A stretch of 64,000 nucleotides of DNA from Achromobacter seleniivolatilans (GCF_030864005.1 NZ_CP132976.1:4650001-4714000); one strand, 5' to 3'. Numbered from the stretch's first letter, positions 33,356 to 42,905 are shown. Program-made: numbers and translations. The notes: generated by a model from the sequence alone, not told the origin.

Positions 33356-35068
33356 ATGATGCTTGCCAACCCCGCCACCAAATACGTCCCCTTCGCGCCC
33401 TTTACCCGCGACTTTTCCGAACGCACCTGGCCCAGCCGCCGTATCACCAAGGCGCCGATCTGGATGAGCACGGATTTGCGCGACGGCAACCAGGCGTTGA
33501 TCGAGCCGATGAGCGTCGAGCGCAAGGTCCGCTTCTTCGAACAGCTTGTGAAGATCGGCTTCAAGGAAATCGAAGTGGGTTTCCCTTCGGCTTCGCAGAC
33601 CGATTTTGATTTCGTGCGCAAGCTCATCGACGAAAAGCGCATTCCCGATGATGTGACCATCATCGTGTTGACCCAGTCGCGTGAAGACCTGATCAGCCGC
33701 ACGGTGGAAGCCGCCGCAGGCGCCAAGCAAGCCATCGTCCACATGTACAACGCTTGCGCGCCGGCTTTCCGCAAGGTCGTGTTCAACATGTCGAAGGACG
33801 AGATCAAGAACATCGCCACCACTGGCACCCGCCTGATCAAGCAGTACACGTCGCAGCGTCCCGAAACCAAGTGGAGCTACGAGTACTCGCCCGAAGTTTT
33901 CAGCACGACCGAACCCGAATTTGCACTTGAAGTGTCGGATGCCGTAGCTGACGTATGGCAGCCCACGCCCGACCACAAGATGGTGTTGAACCTGCCCGCC
34001 ACGATCGAGGCCACCAGCCCCAACTTGTACGCCGACCAGATCGAGTGGATGCACAAGAACCTGGCCCGCCGCGACAGCATCGTGCTTAGCGTGCACCCGC
34101 ACAACGACCGCGGCACCGCCGTGGCTGCCGCCGAATTCGCTGTGATGGCCGGCGCCGACCGCATCGAAGGCTGCCTGTTCGGCAGCGGCGAACGCACCGG
34201 CAACGTTGACCTCGTTACCCTTGCCTTGAACCTCTACACGCAGGGCGTGCATCCCGGCCTGGACTTTTCCGACATCGACGAAGTGCGCCGTTGCGCCGAA
34301 TACTGCAACCAATTGCCCGTGCACCCGCGCCACCCGTACGCCGGCGACCTCGTCTTTACGGCTTTCTCTGGTTCGCACCAGGACGCCATCAAGAAGGGCT
34401 TGGCCTTGCAACAGGCCGATGCCGTCTGGGAAGTGCCGTATTTGCCGATCGACCCCGCCGACCTCGGCCGCAGCTATGACGCCGTCATCCGCGTGAACAG
34501 CCAATCGGGCAAGGGCGGCGTGTCGTACCTGCTTGAACAAGAACACGGCTTGGTGTTGCCGCGCCGCCTGCAAATCGAATTCAGCCGCGCCATCCAGCGC
34601 GTGACGGACGAGACCGGCCGCGAAGTCACCGCTGATGACGTGCACACGATCTTCAACCGCGAGTACCTGGAACAGAAGACCCCGTGGAAGCTGATCCGCC
34701 ACCGCATTGACGGCAATCCGTCGGCAGGCGAAGGCCAGCACTTCAGCATCGAAGCCGAACTTGAATACAACGGCGAACGCCGCATTGTGACCGGCAAGGG
34801 CGATGGCGCGATCTCGGCCTTCGTGGCCGCGCTGAACGTGCCCGTGCGCATCATGGACTATCACGAGCACGCCATCGGCACCGGCACCGGCACGCGCGCC
34901 GCCTCCTATGTGGAATTGCGCGTCGGCGAGTCCAGCACGGGCTTTGGCGTAGGCATCGACCGCGACATCGTGACGGCATCGTTCCAGGCTGTGTTGAGCG
35001 CCGTCAACCGCCATATCAATTCGGGCGCCGTTACGGCCGCCGAACAGGAAACTGCTGAAACTGCGTGA
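33356..35068 (+). CDS. leuA: 2-Isopropylmalate synthase, long form
   Basis: 570 residues. First committed step of leucine biosynthesis: condensation of 2-ketoisovalerate with acetyl-CoA. The DRE-TIM metallolyase barrel begins [15 protein letters not shown] (about 38-52). The metal-binding HxH is in [11 protein letters not shown] (about 245). [21 protein letters not shown] is the second HMGL signature, and a C-terminal LeuA allosteric domain (about 430-560) gives leucine feedback control. Length and N-terminus match the long LeuA class of Corynebacterium and Bordetella, not the 520-aa enteric form. GAGG 7 bp upstream; ATG 33356 and ATG 33359 are both possible. Confidence 0.96.
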   Translation: MMLANPATKYVPFAPFTRDFSERTWPSRRITKAPIWMSTDLRDGNQALIEPMSVERKVRFFEQLVKIGFKEIEVGFPSASQTDFDFVRKLIDEKRIPDDVTIIVLTQSREDLISRTVEAAAGAKQAIVHMYNACAPAFRKVVFNMSKDEIKNIATTGTRLIKQYTSQRPETKWSYEYSPEVFSTTEPEFALEVSDAVADVWQPTPDHKMVLNLPATIEATSPNLYADQIEWMHKNLARRDSIVLSVHPHNDRGTAVAAAEFAVMAGADRIEGCLFGSGERTGNVDLVTLALNLYTQGVHPGLDFSDIDEVRRCAEYCNQLPVHPRHPYAGDLVFTAFSGSHQDAIKKGLALQQADAVWEVPYLPIDPADLGRSYDAVIRVNSQSGKGGVSYLLEQEHGLVLPRRLQIEFSRAIQRVTDETGREVTADDVHTIFNREYLEQKTPWKLIRHRIDGNPSAGEGQHFSIEAELEYNGERRIVTGKGDGAISAFVAALNVPVRIMDYHEHAIGTGTGTRAASYVELRVGESSTGFGVGIDRDIVTASFQAVLSAVNRHINSGAVTAAEQETAETA

Positions 35069-35165
35069 TCCGCAGACCGGCATTGAGCTAAAACAGGCAA
35101 GCCCGTCACATGGGCTTGCCGGCCCCAAGAGCACACCGGCATCTTGAAGCGCCTGTATAGCAAAA

Positions 35166-35192
35166 AAAGCCCGCCTTTATCCGGCGGGCTTT
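35166..35192. terminator. Bidirectional terminator between leuA and the amidase gene
   Basis: AAAGCCCGCC (35166-35175) pairs with GGCGGGCTTT (35183-35192), with an A-run on the left and a T-rich stretch on the right, so it can end both convergent transcripts. Confidence 0.88.
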
Positions 35193-35211
35193 CTCTTTAT
35201 GCGCGGCGTAA

Positions 35212-36540
35212 TCAGCCGCGCGGCCACATGTCCGACGCGCCAATATCGGGCGCATTGGCGGCCAGCAAGCGTTCGTGAACCCATGCGGCGACGGCCAGCG
35301 TGTGATGGTCGTCATAGCGCTGCCCAATCACTTGCAGGCCCACAGGCAACCCTTGCGGTCCGGTTGCGAACGGCAAGTTAAGGCAGGGCAGGCCGAACAG
35401 CGTCCAAGCGCGTGAAAACTGTGGATCACCCGTGCCCAGATCGGCGAACGGCGCTTCGCCGGCGGCGCTAGGCGCCAGCACCACGTCAAAGTCCTGAAAC
35501 CAGCTGTTCACGCGGGCCCGGGATTCCTCGGCGCGGGCCAGGTTCCGGATATGTTCTTCCGCGGTAATTTGCGAACCGGCTTCAAGAATGGCCTGGATCT
35601 TGGGACTGAGCTGCGACGCGTGCTCAAGCCGTTCGTATGCCAGCGACTGCGAAGACTCGAACGCCATGATGTCTGCGTGCAACTGCACCAGCATGCAGTC
35701 CTGAGACGGCAGCGGCACTTCTTCCACCACGGCGCCGGCGCGTGACAGCGTTGCTGCGGCCTGCGCGAATGCTTCTTTGGTTTCGGCTTGAGCGTGGCGC
35801 CATTGCAGCGTGCGGCACATGCCGATACGCGGTTTGCCCTCATAGGCCAGATTCAGCATGCGCGGATCGCGCATCATGACCGAGGCGAACAGCGCCACGT
35901 CCTGCACCGAGCGCGCAAAGCCGCCAACGGTGTCCAACGATTCCGCCAGGCTTTTAACGCCCGCGCGAGGAATCGCGCCAAAGGTGGGCTTGAAGCCCAC
36001 GATGCCGCAATACGACGCGGGACGGATAATGGAGCCTGCGGTTTGTGAGCCCAACGCGAACGGCACCATCTCATCAGCCACCGCCGCCGCGGAGCCGCTG
36101 GACGACCCGCCCGGCGTGTAGGCTTCGTTGCGCGGGTTGCGGGTGGGGCCGGCTTGATAGGTGGCGAATTCGGTCGTCACGGTTTTACCCACGACAATCG
36201 CACCCGATGCGCGGCACAGCGCGACCGAGGCGGCATCCAGGCCGGGGCGGTGACGTTCGTAAATAGGGGAGCCGTAGCGGGTCGGGAGATCGACGGTATC
36301 GAACAGGTCTTTGACGCCGATCGGCAGGCCATGCAACGGACCGCGCAACGCGCCGTTGTCGAGAATTTCCGCGTGATCCAGCGCGGCCTGCTTTTGCAGC
36401 GCCGTCCAGGCATGGACGGTGTTCTCGCGCTGCTCGATGCGCGCAAAGCAGGCACGCACCAATTGCACCGCCGTTAATTCACGCCGTTGCAGCTTGTGCG
36501 CGGCTTCAAGCGCGCCAAGGCTGTTTAAGGCAGTAGACAT
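35212..36540 (-). CDS. Amidase-signature enzyme (GatA/AtzF-like amidase)
   Basis: 442 residues from ATG 36540, with GAGGAAAGG just upstream; the longer frame above it is not supported. Amidase-signature Ser-cisSer-Lys triad: the lysine in PIGVKDLFDT, the cis-serine and glycine-serine loop in GGSSSGSAAAVAD, and the nucleophile in the QTAGSIIRPA loop. No signal peptide. No gatB/gatC are nearby, so it is a free-standing amidase rather than the tRNA amidotransferase subunit. Its 5' leader holds three hairpins. Confidence 0.9.
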   Translation of the reverse strand: MSTALNSLGALEAAHKLQRRELTAVQLVRACFARIEQRENTVHAWTALQKQAALDHAEILDNGALRGPLHGLPIGVKDLFDTVDLPTRYGSPIYERHRPGLDAASVALCRASGAIVVGKTVTTEFATYQAGPTRNPRNEAYTPGGSSSGSAAAVADEMVPFALGSQTAGSIIRPASYCGIVGFKPTFGAIPRAGVKSLAESLDTVGGFARSVQDVALFASVMMRDPRMLNLAYEGKPRIGMCRTLQWRHAQAETKEAFAQAAATLSRAGAVVEEVPLPSQDCMLVQLHADIMAFESSQSLAYERLEHASQLSPKIQAILEAGSQITAEEHIRNLARAEESRARVNSWFQDFDVVLAPSAAGEAPFADLGTGDPQFSRAWTLFGLPCLNLPFATGPQGLPVGLQVIGQRYDDHHTLAVAAWVHERLLAANAPDIGASDMWPRG

Positions 36541-36862
36541 GATCCTTTCCTCTTTACCGGTGCCGCGCATCATGCGCGGCAGCTGAACTCCGCACCCGGT
36601 CCCCTTGACCGGGGATCTGCCCAATCCCGCAACGCAGCATCTTTGCTGCATGGTTCGAGTGAGCCCATCCCTGCCATTGTGCGCGCCGCGTCAATTGGTA
36701 AAAACACCGAAAAGACCCTGATTTACAGAGTAAACCTGCTGCGCCACGCCTAGGCGTTTTGTTGTTGCGTCGCTATCAGCATAGCGCAAACCCGTGCAAT
36801 ACAAAGGTCATATTCCTCTTGTAAGATGAAATCGTTTTCAGTAAACAGACAGTAATTTGGAT
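36541..36862. promoter_or_regulatory. Divergent region between the amidase and LacI-type regulator genes
   Basis: 322 bp without coding potential. Next to the amidase are three perfect stems: GCCGCGC/GCGCGGC (36562-36580), CCCGGTC/GACCGGG (36595-36613) and GCAGCA/TGCTGC (36634-36649), which would form a structured mRNA leader for the amidase. Next to the regulator gene is a LacI-type operator (36827-36840). I do not recognise a known riboswitch class. Confidence 0.5.
36827..36840. promoter_or_regulatory. LacI-type operator before the regulator gene
   Basis: TGAAATCGTTTTCA, a near-perfect palindrome with central CG, the classic LacI-family operator form (compare the cre-type TGWAANCGNTNWCA). 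It ends 22 bp before the regulator ATG. A 12-of-14 match occurs at 38777, before the transporter genes, supporting one shared regulator. Confidence 0.65.
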
Positions 36863-37876
36863 ATGGCTACGCGCCCGTCTCCCCGCTTTTCCATCATCGA
36901 AGTGGCCCGCAAAGCAGGGGTCTCTCCGGCGACGGTTTCGCGCGCGTTCAACCAGCCGGAAATCGTGCATCCCGATACCTTGGCGCACATCCGCAATGTG
37001 GCCAAACGCGCTGGCTTCCGGCCGAATCGGGTTGGCCGCAGCCTGCGCTCAGGCAGCACGCGCACCATCGGGCTGATCTTGCCGACGCTGTCCAACCCCG
37101 TCTTCGCCGAGTGTTTTGAAGGCGCCGAGCGGCGCGCCCGTGAGTCCGGCTACAGCGTCATGCTGACCGCGACGGGCTACGACCCAGCCGTCGAGTCGGC
37201 GGCAGTGCAAGGGCTGATGGACCATCAGGTCGATGGTCTGATTCTGACCGTTGCCGACGTGAACAAAAGCGCCACGCTGGATGATCTGGACAGCTCGGGC
37301 ATGCCGTATGTGCTGGTCTATAACGAGTCGTCCACGCATCCCTTTGCTTCTGTCGACAATCGCGCCGCGGCCAGCGACATGGTGGCGCATCTGGCGGCGC
37401 TGGGCCACCGGCGCATCGCGCTGGTCACAGGCCCCCTGACCGCATCTGACCGCGCTCGCCGCCGGCTGATGGGCGCGCGAGCCTGCGCCAAGAAGCTGGG
37501 GCTGGAAACCGTGCAGCACATCGCGATGAGTTCGCACACGGGTAGCGACGCCGACGCGCTGAAAGCCGCGTTACGCGGCAAGCAGGCGCCCACCGCCTTG
37601 TTTTGTTCGAACGACCTGCTGGCCACTGCCGTCATTGCGGACCTGGTCGCACTAGGCTTGTCCGTACCCTCTGATATCTCGGTTTGCGGGTTTGACGGCA
37701 TGCGTTTTGGCGCATTGCTGACCCCGCCGCTGACCACGGTAGCGCAACCCAGCGACGGTATCGGGCAGACCGCCTGCTCAAACCTGCTTGCGCAGATTCA
37801 TGGCCAGCCGCCGCAATCGAACCGGCTGCCGCATTGCATCGTCGTCGGCGGCACCGCAGCGTCGGTGCGCCGCTAA
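36863..37876 (+). CDS. LacI-family transcriptional repressor
   Basis: 337 residues from ATG 36863 (a TTG six bases upstream is less likely). The N-terminal LacI helix-turn-helix is SIIEVARKAGVSPATVSRAFNQPE (read in parts, about 10-33), with a hinge helix near 45-60. A periplasmic-binding-type effector domain (TRTIGLILPTLSNPVFAEC... SDISVCGFDGMRFG) follows. It sits first in a string with a phosphodiesterase and a Ugp-type ABC transporter. Its probable operators are 36827 and 38777, so it likely represses itself and the transport genes until a sugar- or glycerol-phosphate-like inducer binds. Confidence 0.93.
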   Translation: MATRPSPRFSIIEVARKAGVSPATVSRAFNQPEIVHPDTLAHIRNVAKRAGFRPNRVGRSLRSGSTRTIGLILPTLSNPVFAECFEGAERRARESGYSVMLTATGYDPAVESAAVQGLMDHQVDGLILTVADVNKSATLDDLDSSGMPYVLVYNESSTHPFASVDNRAAASDMVAHLAALGHRRIALVTGPLTASDRARRRLMGARACAKKLGLETVQHIAMSSHTGSDADALKAALRGKQAPTALFCSNDLLATAVIADLVALGLSVPSDISVCGFDGMRFGALLTPPLTTVAQPSDGIGQTACSNLLAQIHGQPPQSNRLPHCIVVGGTAASVRR

Positions 37877-37916
37877 TCGCTACTTCACACGACCTCTAAT
37901 TCCAGCCACACGTATC

Positions 37917-38714
37917 ATGCTCATCGCTCAAATCACCGACCTGCATATGCGCACCCCGGGCGACAAGGCCTACGGCATCATTGATCCGGCGGCTTTTCTG
38001 GGCCCTGCGGTGCGTGCACTGAATGCGCTGACCCCACGCCCTGATTGCGTGCTGATCACGGGCGACCTGACAGACCTTGGCCGCCCGCAGGAATACCAGG
38101 CGCTGCGCGAACATCTGCAGGCGCTGGAGATTCCGTATTTTCTGCTGCCGGGCAACCATGACGACCGCGCGCAACTGCGCAACGCATTCCCCGATCACGG
38201 CTATCTGCAAGGCAGCGGCACATTCATCCAATACGCGGTGGAGAGCTATCCGTTGCGTATGCTGGCGCTGGACACGGTGGTGCCGATGAAGAGCCACGGC
38301 GAACTCTGTCAGGACCGGCTCGACTGGCTAGCTGCTCGTCTGGCGGAGCAGCCCGACCGTCCCACGCTGGTGCTGATGCACCATCCGCCATTCCTGACGG
38401 GCATTGAACACATGGATGCGATTGGCCTGTTGGCTGGCGCGCCGGAACTGGAGCGCATTGTGTCTCGTTTTCCCAATGTGGAGCGCGTGCTCTGCGGCCA
38501 TCTGCATCGCACCATCTTCCAGCGGTTTGGCGGCACGATTGCATCTACTTGTCCGGGCACTGCGCACCAGCTCGCATTGGAACTGGGACCGCGCCCGACC
38601 TTGCAATACATCATGGAACCGCCGGGATATCAGTTGCACTGGTGGCAGGGAAAGAACCTGGTCACGCATCACGCAGTGATTGGGGAATACCCCGGTCCGT
38701 ATCCCTTCGGCTAG
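37917..38714 (+). CDS. Cytosolic calcineurin-like phosphodiesterase (CpdA/GpdQ-like)
   Basis: 265 residues from ATG 37917, chosen because the family begins here (MLIAQITDLHM). Class III phosphodiesterase metal-site motifs in order: DLH (8-10), GDLTD (about 48), GNHD (about 78), HHPP (about 158) and GHLH (about 196). This dimetal set is shared by cAMP phosphodiesterase CpdA and glycerophosphodiesterase GpdQ. No signal peptide. Its place between a LacI regulator and a Ugp-type ABC transporter favours hydrolysis of imported glycerophosphodiesters over cAMP turnover, but this is inference from context. Confidence 0.88.
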   Translation: MLIAQITDLHMRTPGDKAYGIIDPAAFLGPAVRALNALTPRPDCVLITGDLTDLGRPQEYQALREHLQALEIPYFLLPGNHDDRAQLRNAFPDHGYLQGSGTFIQYAVESYPLRMLALDTVVPMKSHGELCQDRLDWLAARLAEQPDRPTLVLMHHPPFLTGIEHMDAIGLLAGAPELERIVSRFPNVERVLCGHLHRTIFQRFGGTIASTCPGTAHQLALELGPRPTLQYIMEPPGYQLHWWQGKNLVTHHAVIGEYPGPYPFG

Positions 38715-38776
38715 GGCCGGTTTCGGAATATCAGTAGGGCGCTTTGCCATAACTCCGTCATGTTTGCGCTGCACAA

Positions 38777-38790
38777 TGAAAAGGTTTTCA
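38777..38790. promoter_or_regulatory. Second LacI-type operator before the ABC transporter genes
   Basis: TGAAAAGGTTTTCA has identical half-sites TGAAAA/TTTTCA around GG and differs from the site at 36827 at two of 14 positions. It lies 46-59 bp upstream of the ATPase ATG, where repression would be expected. Confidence 0.6.
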
Positions 38791-38835
38791 TAACAGGCAA
38801 CAATGCGGATCTAACAATTAGATCGTCGAGACAGC

Positions 38836-39891
38836 ATGTCATCCATCGTTCTGGATAACCTCACCAAACAATACGGCAACGCGGCCGCGATCCACGGCGT
38901 CAGCTTCACGGTGCCGGTTGGCAGCTTTACGGTGTTGCTGGGCCCTTCGGGCTGCGGCAAGTCGACCACGCTGCGCATGATCGCCGGACTGGACACGCCC
39001 ACCTCGGGCACCATCCACATCGGCGATCGCGACGTGACGCAATTGCCCCCCGCCAAGCGCCGCATCTCGATGGTATTTCAGTCGTATGCGCTGTTTCCGC
39101 ATCTGTCGGTGCGCGAGAACATTTTGTTCGGCCTGAAAGTGCGCAAAGAGCCAGCGCGTGATTTCGACCGCCGCCTGCAACGTGTGGCTGGCCTGCTGGG
39201 CCTGGGCCATCTGCTGGACCGCAAGCCGTCACAGCTGTCGGGCGGACAACAGCAGCGGGTCGCCTTGGGCCGCGCCGTGATCTCTGAAGCCCCGGTGTGC
39301 CTGATGGATGAACCGCTGTCCAATCTGGATGCGCAGCTGCGCCATGAAATGCGGCGCGAAATACGCGCCTTGCAGCAGAGCCTGGGCATCACGATGGTTT
39401 ACGTGACGCACGATCAGACCGAAGCCATGAGCATGGCCGACCAGGTAGTGCTGTTGCGCGGCGGACAGATCGAACAGCACGACACGCCTGAAGGCCTGTA
39501 CGCACGCCCCGCCACGGAATTCGCAGCGCGCTTTATTGGCACCCCGCCCATGAACCTGATTGGCCTGACAAGCCAGCAGGGCGCGACGACGATCACCGGC
39601 ACGCAAGGCCCTGCGATCGCGGGCGCGCCTGAAGGCGCCGTGAAACTGGGCGTGCGCCCCGAACATATGCGTATCGACGACAACGGCATTCCCGCCATCG
39701 TGGAAAGCGTGGAGTACTTCGGCGCGGACTCCATTGTGGTGTGCCGCGTTGGCGACACGAGCGGCGTCGCTGTGCGGGTTGGCGGCCATCTGCTCGCCCG
39801 CGCCGGCGAAGCTTTGCGCCTGTCCTGGCCGGATGGGCAACAACATTTCTTTGCCGCCGATTCGGCGGTCATCAACACCGTCGGGCGCTAG
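38836..39891 (+). CDS. Ugp/Mal-type ABC transporter ATPase
   Basis: 351 residues. Walker A GPSGCGKST (about 36-44), Q-loop MVFQSYALFPH, signature LSGGQQQRV (about 134), Walker B VCLMDEPLSNLD, H-switch YVTHDQTEAM. The C-terminal TOBE-type regulatory domain (VKLGVRPEHM onward, about 275-345) is characteristic of the MalK/UgpC family. Unusually it precedes the receptor and permease genes. Energises the transporter encoded downstream. Confidence 0.93.
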   Translation: MSSIVLDNLTKQYGNAAAIHGVSFTVPVGSFTVLLGPSGCGKSTTLRMIAGLDTPTSGTIHIGDRDVTQLPPAKRRISMVFQSYALFPHLSVRENILFGLKVRKEPARDFDRRLQRVAGLLGLGHLLDRKPSQLSGGQQQRVALGRAVISEAPVCLMDEPLSNLDAQLRHEMRREIRALQQSLGITMVYVTHDQTEAMSMADQVVLLRGGQIEQHDTPEGLYARPATEFAARFIGTPPMNLIGLTSQQGATTITGTQGPAIAGAPEGAVKLGVRPEHMRIDDNGIPAIVESVEYFGADSIVVCRVGDTSGVAVRVGGHLLARAGEALRLSWPDGQQHFFAADSAVINTVGR

Positions 39892-39923
39892 AAGACGCCC
39901 AATCCACAGGAAGGAAACGCACC

Positions 39924-41219
39924 ATGCGACGCATCGTACTGAAGACCCTGGCCGCCAGCCTGGCCGCCGCCTGCCTGTCCCTGCCTGTGCAGGCACAGAC
40001 CAAGCCCGTTGAAGTCGAATTCTATTACCCGGTCGCTGTCGGCGGCCCGATCACCAAGATCGTTGATGACATGGTGACGGATTTCCAGAAAGAAAATCCC
40101 AACATCAAGATCAAGCCGATCTATGCGGGTTCCTATCAGGACTCCATTGCCAAGGCGCTGACGGCGCTCAAGGGCGGCACGCCGCCGCAACTGGCCGTGC
40201 TGCTGTCCACCGACATGTTCACGCTGATCGACGAGGACGCGATTGTTCCGGTTGATTCGCTGGCCAAGAGCGATGCCGACAAGAAGTGGCTGGGCGGATT
40301 CTATGACGCCTTCATGCAGAACAGCCGCTCGGGCGGCCACACCTGGGGCGTGCCGTTCCAGCGTTCGACCATCGTCATGTACTACAACAAGGATCTGTTC
40401 AAGGCTGCCGGCCTGGACCCCGAACGCGCGCCTGCAACGTGGGCCGAGCTCGTCGACTACGGCAAGAAGCTGACCAAGCAGGACGCCTCGGGCAACACGA
40501 CGCAATGGGGCATCGAGATCCCGTCGGGCGGCGCCTTTGCCTATTGGCTGTTCCAGGCGCTGACCACGCCCAACGGCGCGATCCTGATGAACGAAGCCGG
40601 CAACGAGGTCTATCTGGACAAGCCTGCGGTGGTGGAAGCCGCCCAGTTCTGGCATGACCTGTCGGCCAAGCACAAGATCATGCCGACGGGCACGATCGAC
40701 TGGGGCACCACGCCCAAGGACTTCCTGGAAAAGAAGGCCGCGATCATCTGGACCACGACCGGCAATCTGACCAACATCCGCAAGAACGCTGACTTCCCGT
40801 TTGGCGTGGCCATGATGCCGCAGCAAAAGCGCGGCGGCAGCCCCACGGGCGGCGGCAACTTCTACATCTTCAAGAGCGGCACGCCGGAACAACAGCAAGC
40901 CGCGCTGAAGTTCGCGCAATGGGCCACGACCCCGGAACGCGCAGCGGACTGGAGCATCGCCACGGGTTATGTGGCCGTCACGCCGGCCGCCTGGCAGACC
41001 GAGAAGATGAAGAAGTACGCGCAGGAAGTGCCCGCCGCCGCAGTTGCCCGCGACCAGTTGGAAGTGAGCGTGGCGGAATTCTCCACGCATGAGAACCAGC
41101 GCGTTACCAAGACCCTGAACGACGCGTTGCAAGCGGCGTTGACGGGCTCGAAGACGCCGCAGCAAGCGCTGACCGGCGCACAGCTTGAGGCTGACCGCAT
41201 CCTGCGTTCCTACAAGTAA
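39924..41219 (+). CDS. Ugp-type ABC transporter periplasmic receptor
   Basis: 431 residues from ATG 39924 with AGGAAGGAAA upstream. Signal peptide about 1-25 (LAASLAAACLSLPVQAQ). The mature chain begins KPVEVEFYYPVAVGGPITKIVDDM and shows the family-1 receptor pattern (GVPFQRSTIVMYYNKDLFKAAGLDPERAPATWAEL, read in parts) that UgpB shares. Probably binds sn-glycerol-3-phosphate, glycerophosphodiesters or a sugar; the phosphodiesterase in the same string favours the first two. Confidence 0.92.
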   Translation: MRRIVLKTLAASLAAACLSLPVQAQTKPVEVEFYYPVAVGGPITKIVDDMVTDFQKENPNIKIKPIYAGSYQDSIAKALTALKGGTPPQLAVLLSTDMFTLIDEDAIVPVDSLAKSDADKKWLGGFYDAFMQNSRSGGHTWGVPFQRSTIVMYYNKDLFKAAGLDPERAPATWAELVDYGKKLTKQDASGNTTQWGIEIPSGGAFAYWLFQALTTPNGAILMNEAGNEVYLDKPAVVEAAQFWHDLSAKHKIMPTGTIDWGTTPKDFLEKKAAIIWTTTGNLTNIRKNADFPFGVAMMPQQKRGGSPTGGGNFYIFKSGTPEQQQAALKFAQWATTPERAADWSIATGYVAVTPAAWQTEKMKKYAQEVPAAAVARDQLEVSVAEFSTHENQRVTKTLNDALQAALTGSKTPQQALTGAQLEADRILRSYK

Positions 41220-41232
41220 ACCGACAAGCACG

Positions 41233-42108
41233 ATGAGCCGCTCTTTACACGCGCTTTATGGCTGGCTGCTCTTGCTGCCAGCCATCGTGCTGCTCGCCGC
41301 GTTCACGCATTACCCGGCAGTGGCGACGCTGTGGCACAGCTTTTTTTCCACGCCCAAGGGCGCGCGGCCCGCGCGTTTCGTGGGCCTGGAAAATTATGCG
41401 GTGATGCGTGATGACCCGGTGTTCTGGCAGTCGTTGTGGAACAACCTGTGGTTTGCGCTGGGCACGATCCCAACCTCAATCGGCATAGCGCTGATCATGG
41501 CGCTGTGGGTGAACCGCAACTTGCGCGGGCGCGGCTTTTTGCGCATGGCCTATTTCACGCCGACCGTGCTGCCGATGGTGGCGGTTGCCAACATCTGGCT
41601 GTTCTTCTATACGCCGCAGTACGGGTTGATTGCGCAGGTGATGGGTTGGTTCGGCTCGCCCGGCCCCAATTGGCTGGGCAACCGCGAGACCGCGCTGCCC
41701 GCGCTGATGCTGGTAACGGTGTGGAAAGAGTCAGGCTTCTTCATGATCTTCTACCTGGCGGCCTTGCAGACGGTGTCGCCATCGCTGCGCGAAGCGGCGA
41801 TGCTGGAAGGCGCCTCGCGCTGGCAGTACTTTCGCCGCATTCTGTGGCCGCTCTTGATGCCCACCACGCTCTTTGTGCTGATCAATGCGTTGATCAACGC
41901 GTTCCGGCTGGTGGACCACGTTGTCGTCATGACGCGCGGCGGACCGGATAACGCCAGCACCTTGCTGCTGTACTACATCTACCAAGTGGGCTTCAGTTTC
42001 TGGGACACGGCATACGCCGCGACGCTGACCGTTGTGTTGCTGGTGGTGCTGGCGCTGACCGCGCTGTTCAAGTTCCGCTGGCTGGACCGCAGGACGCACT
42101 ATCAATGA
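41233..42108 (+). CDS. Ugp/Mal-type ABC transporter permease, UgpA-like
   Basis: 291 residues from ATG 41233, 13 bp after the receptor gene. Six helices with an N-terminal LYGWLLLLPAIVLLAAFTHYP and the EAA loop EAAMLEGASRWQYFRRILWPLL near 190-211 (read in parts). Ends overlapping the next permease start by 4 bp (ATGA), so the two are translationally coupled. Confidence 0.93.
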   Translation: MSRSLHALYGWLLLLPAIVLLAAFTHYPAVATLWHSFFSTPKGARPARFVGLENYAVMRDDPVFWQSLWNNLWFALGTIPTSIGIALIMALWVNRNLRGRGFLRMAYFTPTVLPMVAVANIWLFFYTPQYGLIAQVMGWFGSPGPNWLGNRETALPALMLVTVWKESGFFMIFYLAALQTVSPSLREAAMLEGASRWQYFRRILWPLLMPTTLFVLINALINAFRLVDHVVVMTRGGPDNASTLLLYYIYQVGFSFWDTAYAATLTVVLLVVLALTALFKFRWLDRRTHYQ

Positions 42109-42905
42109 AAGATAAGCTCGATACCCTGGGCGCGTGGGCGCTTGGTCTGCTGTGGATACTGCCGCTGGCCTATGCAATGTGGGCGGCGTTTCATCCGCCC
42201 GCCTATGCAACGCGCTTTGACCTGTTTGCGCCGCTGACGCTGGATAACTTTGCCCGCGCCTGGCAGGCAGCGCCATTCCCGCGCTACTTCCTGAACACCT
42301 TCCTGCTGGTCACGATGGTGCTGGCCGCGCAGTTGGTGCTGTCGACGCTGGCGGGTTATGCGTTCGCGCGTTTCGAATTCCGCGGCCGCGATTTCATGTT
42401 CATGCTGGTGCTGTTGCAGCTGATGATCATGCCGGATGTGCTGCTGGTGGAGAACTACCGTTCGATGAGCCAGCTGGGTATCCGCGACACGGTGTTCGCT
42501 ATCGGTCTGCCGTATTTTGCGTCGGCGTTCGGCATCTTCTTGTTGCGCCAGACCTTCAAGACGGTGCCGCGCGAGCTTGAAGAAGCCGCGCGCATGGAAG
42601 GCGCGAACGCCATGCAGATTCTGTGGAAGGTGTATGTGCCGCTGGCCAAGCCGATCTATGTTGCATACGGACTGGTGTCGGTCAGCCACCACTGGAATAA
42701 CTTCCTGTGGCCGCTGATCATCACGAACTCGGTCGAGTCACGTCCGCTGACCGTGGGTTTGCAGGTGTTTTCATCGACCGATCAAGGGATTGATTGGTCG
42801 GTGATTACCGCCGCCACCTTGATGTCGGCGGCGCCGTTGCTGATTGCGTTCCTACTGTTCCAACGCCAATTCGTGCAGTCGTTTATGCGAGCAGGGATAC
42901 GGTAA
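42105..42905 (+). CDS. Ugp/Mal-type ABC transporter permease, UgpE-like
   Basis: 266 residues. Six helices (LGLLWILPLAYAMWAAFHPP at the start) and the EAA loop LEEAARMEGANAMQILWKVYVPL near 160-182 (read in parts). Last gene of the transporter string. Its stop codon directly abuts the stop of the convergent gene at 42906, so the transcripts must overlap or end inside the neighbour. Confidence 0.93.
   Translation: MKDKLDTLGAWALGLLWILPLAYAMWAAFHPPAYATRFDLFAPLTLDNFARAWQAAPFPRYFLNTFLLVTMVLAAQLVLSTLAGYAFARFEFRGRDFMFMLVLLQLMIMPDVLLVENYRSMSQLGIRDTVFAIGLPYFASAFGIFLLRQTFKTVPRELEEAARMEGANAMQILWKVYVPLAKPIYVAYGLVSVSHHWNNFLWPLIITNSVESRPLTVGLQVFSSTDQGIDWSVITAATLMSAAPLLIAFLLFQRQFVQSFMRAGIR

Noticed and set aside
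33329..35134. A 601-codon open frame antisense to leuA
   Set aside because: It mirrors the codon structure of leuA, has no ribosome site or recognisable domain, and is expected from third-position GC bias.
35212..36540. Amidase as GatA of the tRNA amidotransferase
   Set aside because: No gatB or gatC nearby, and the sequence around the triad is that of a free-standing amidase.
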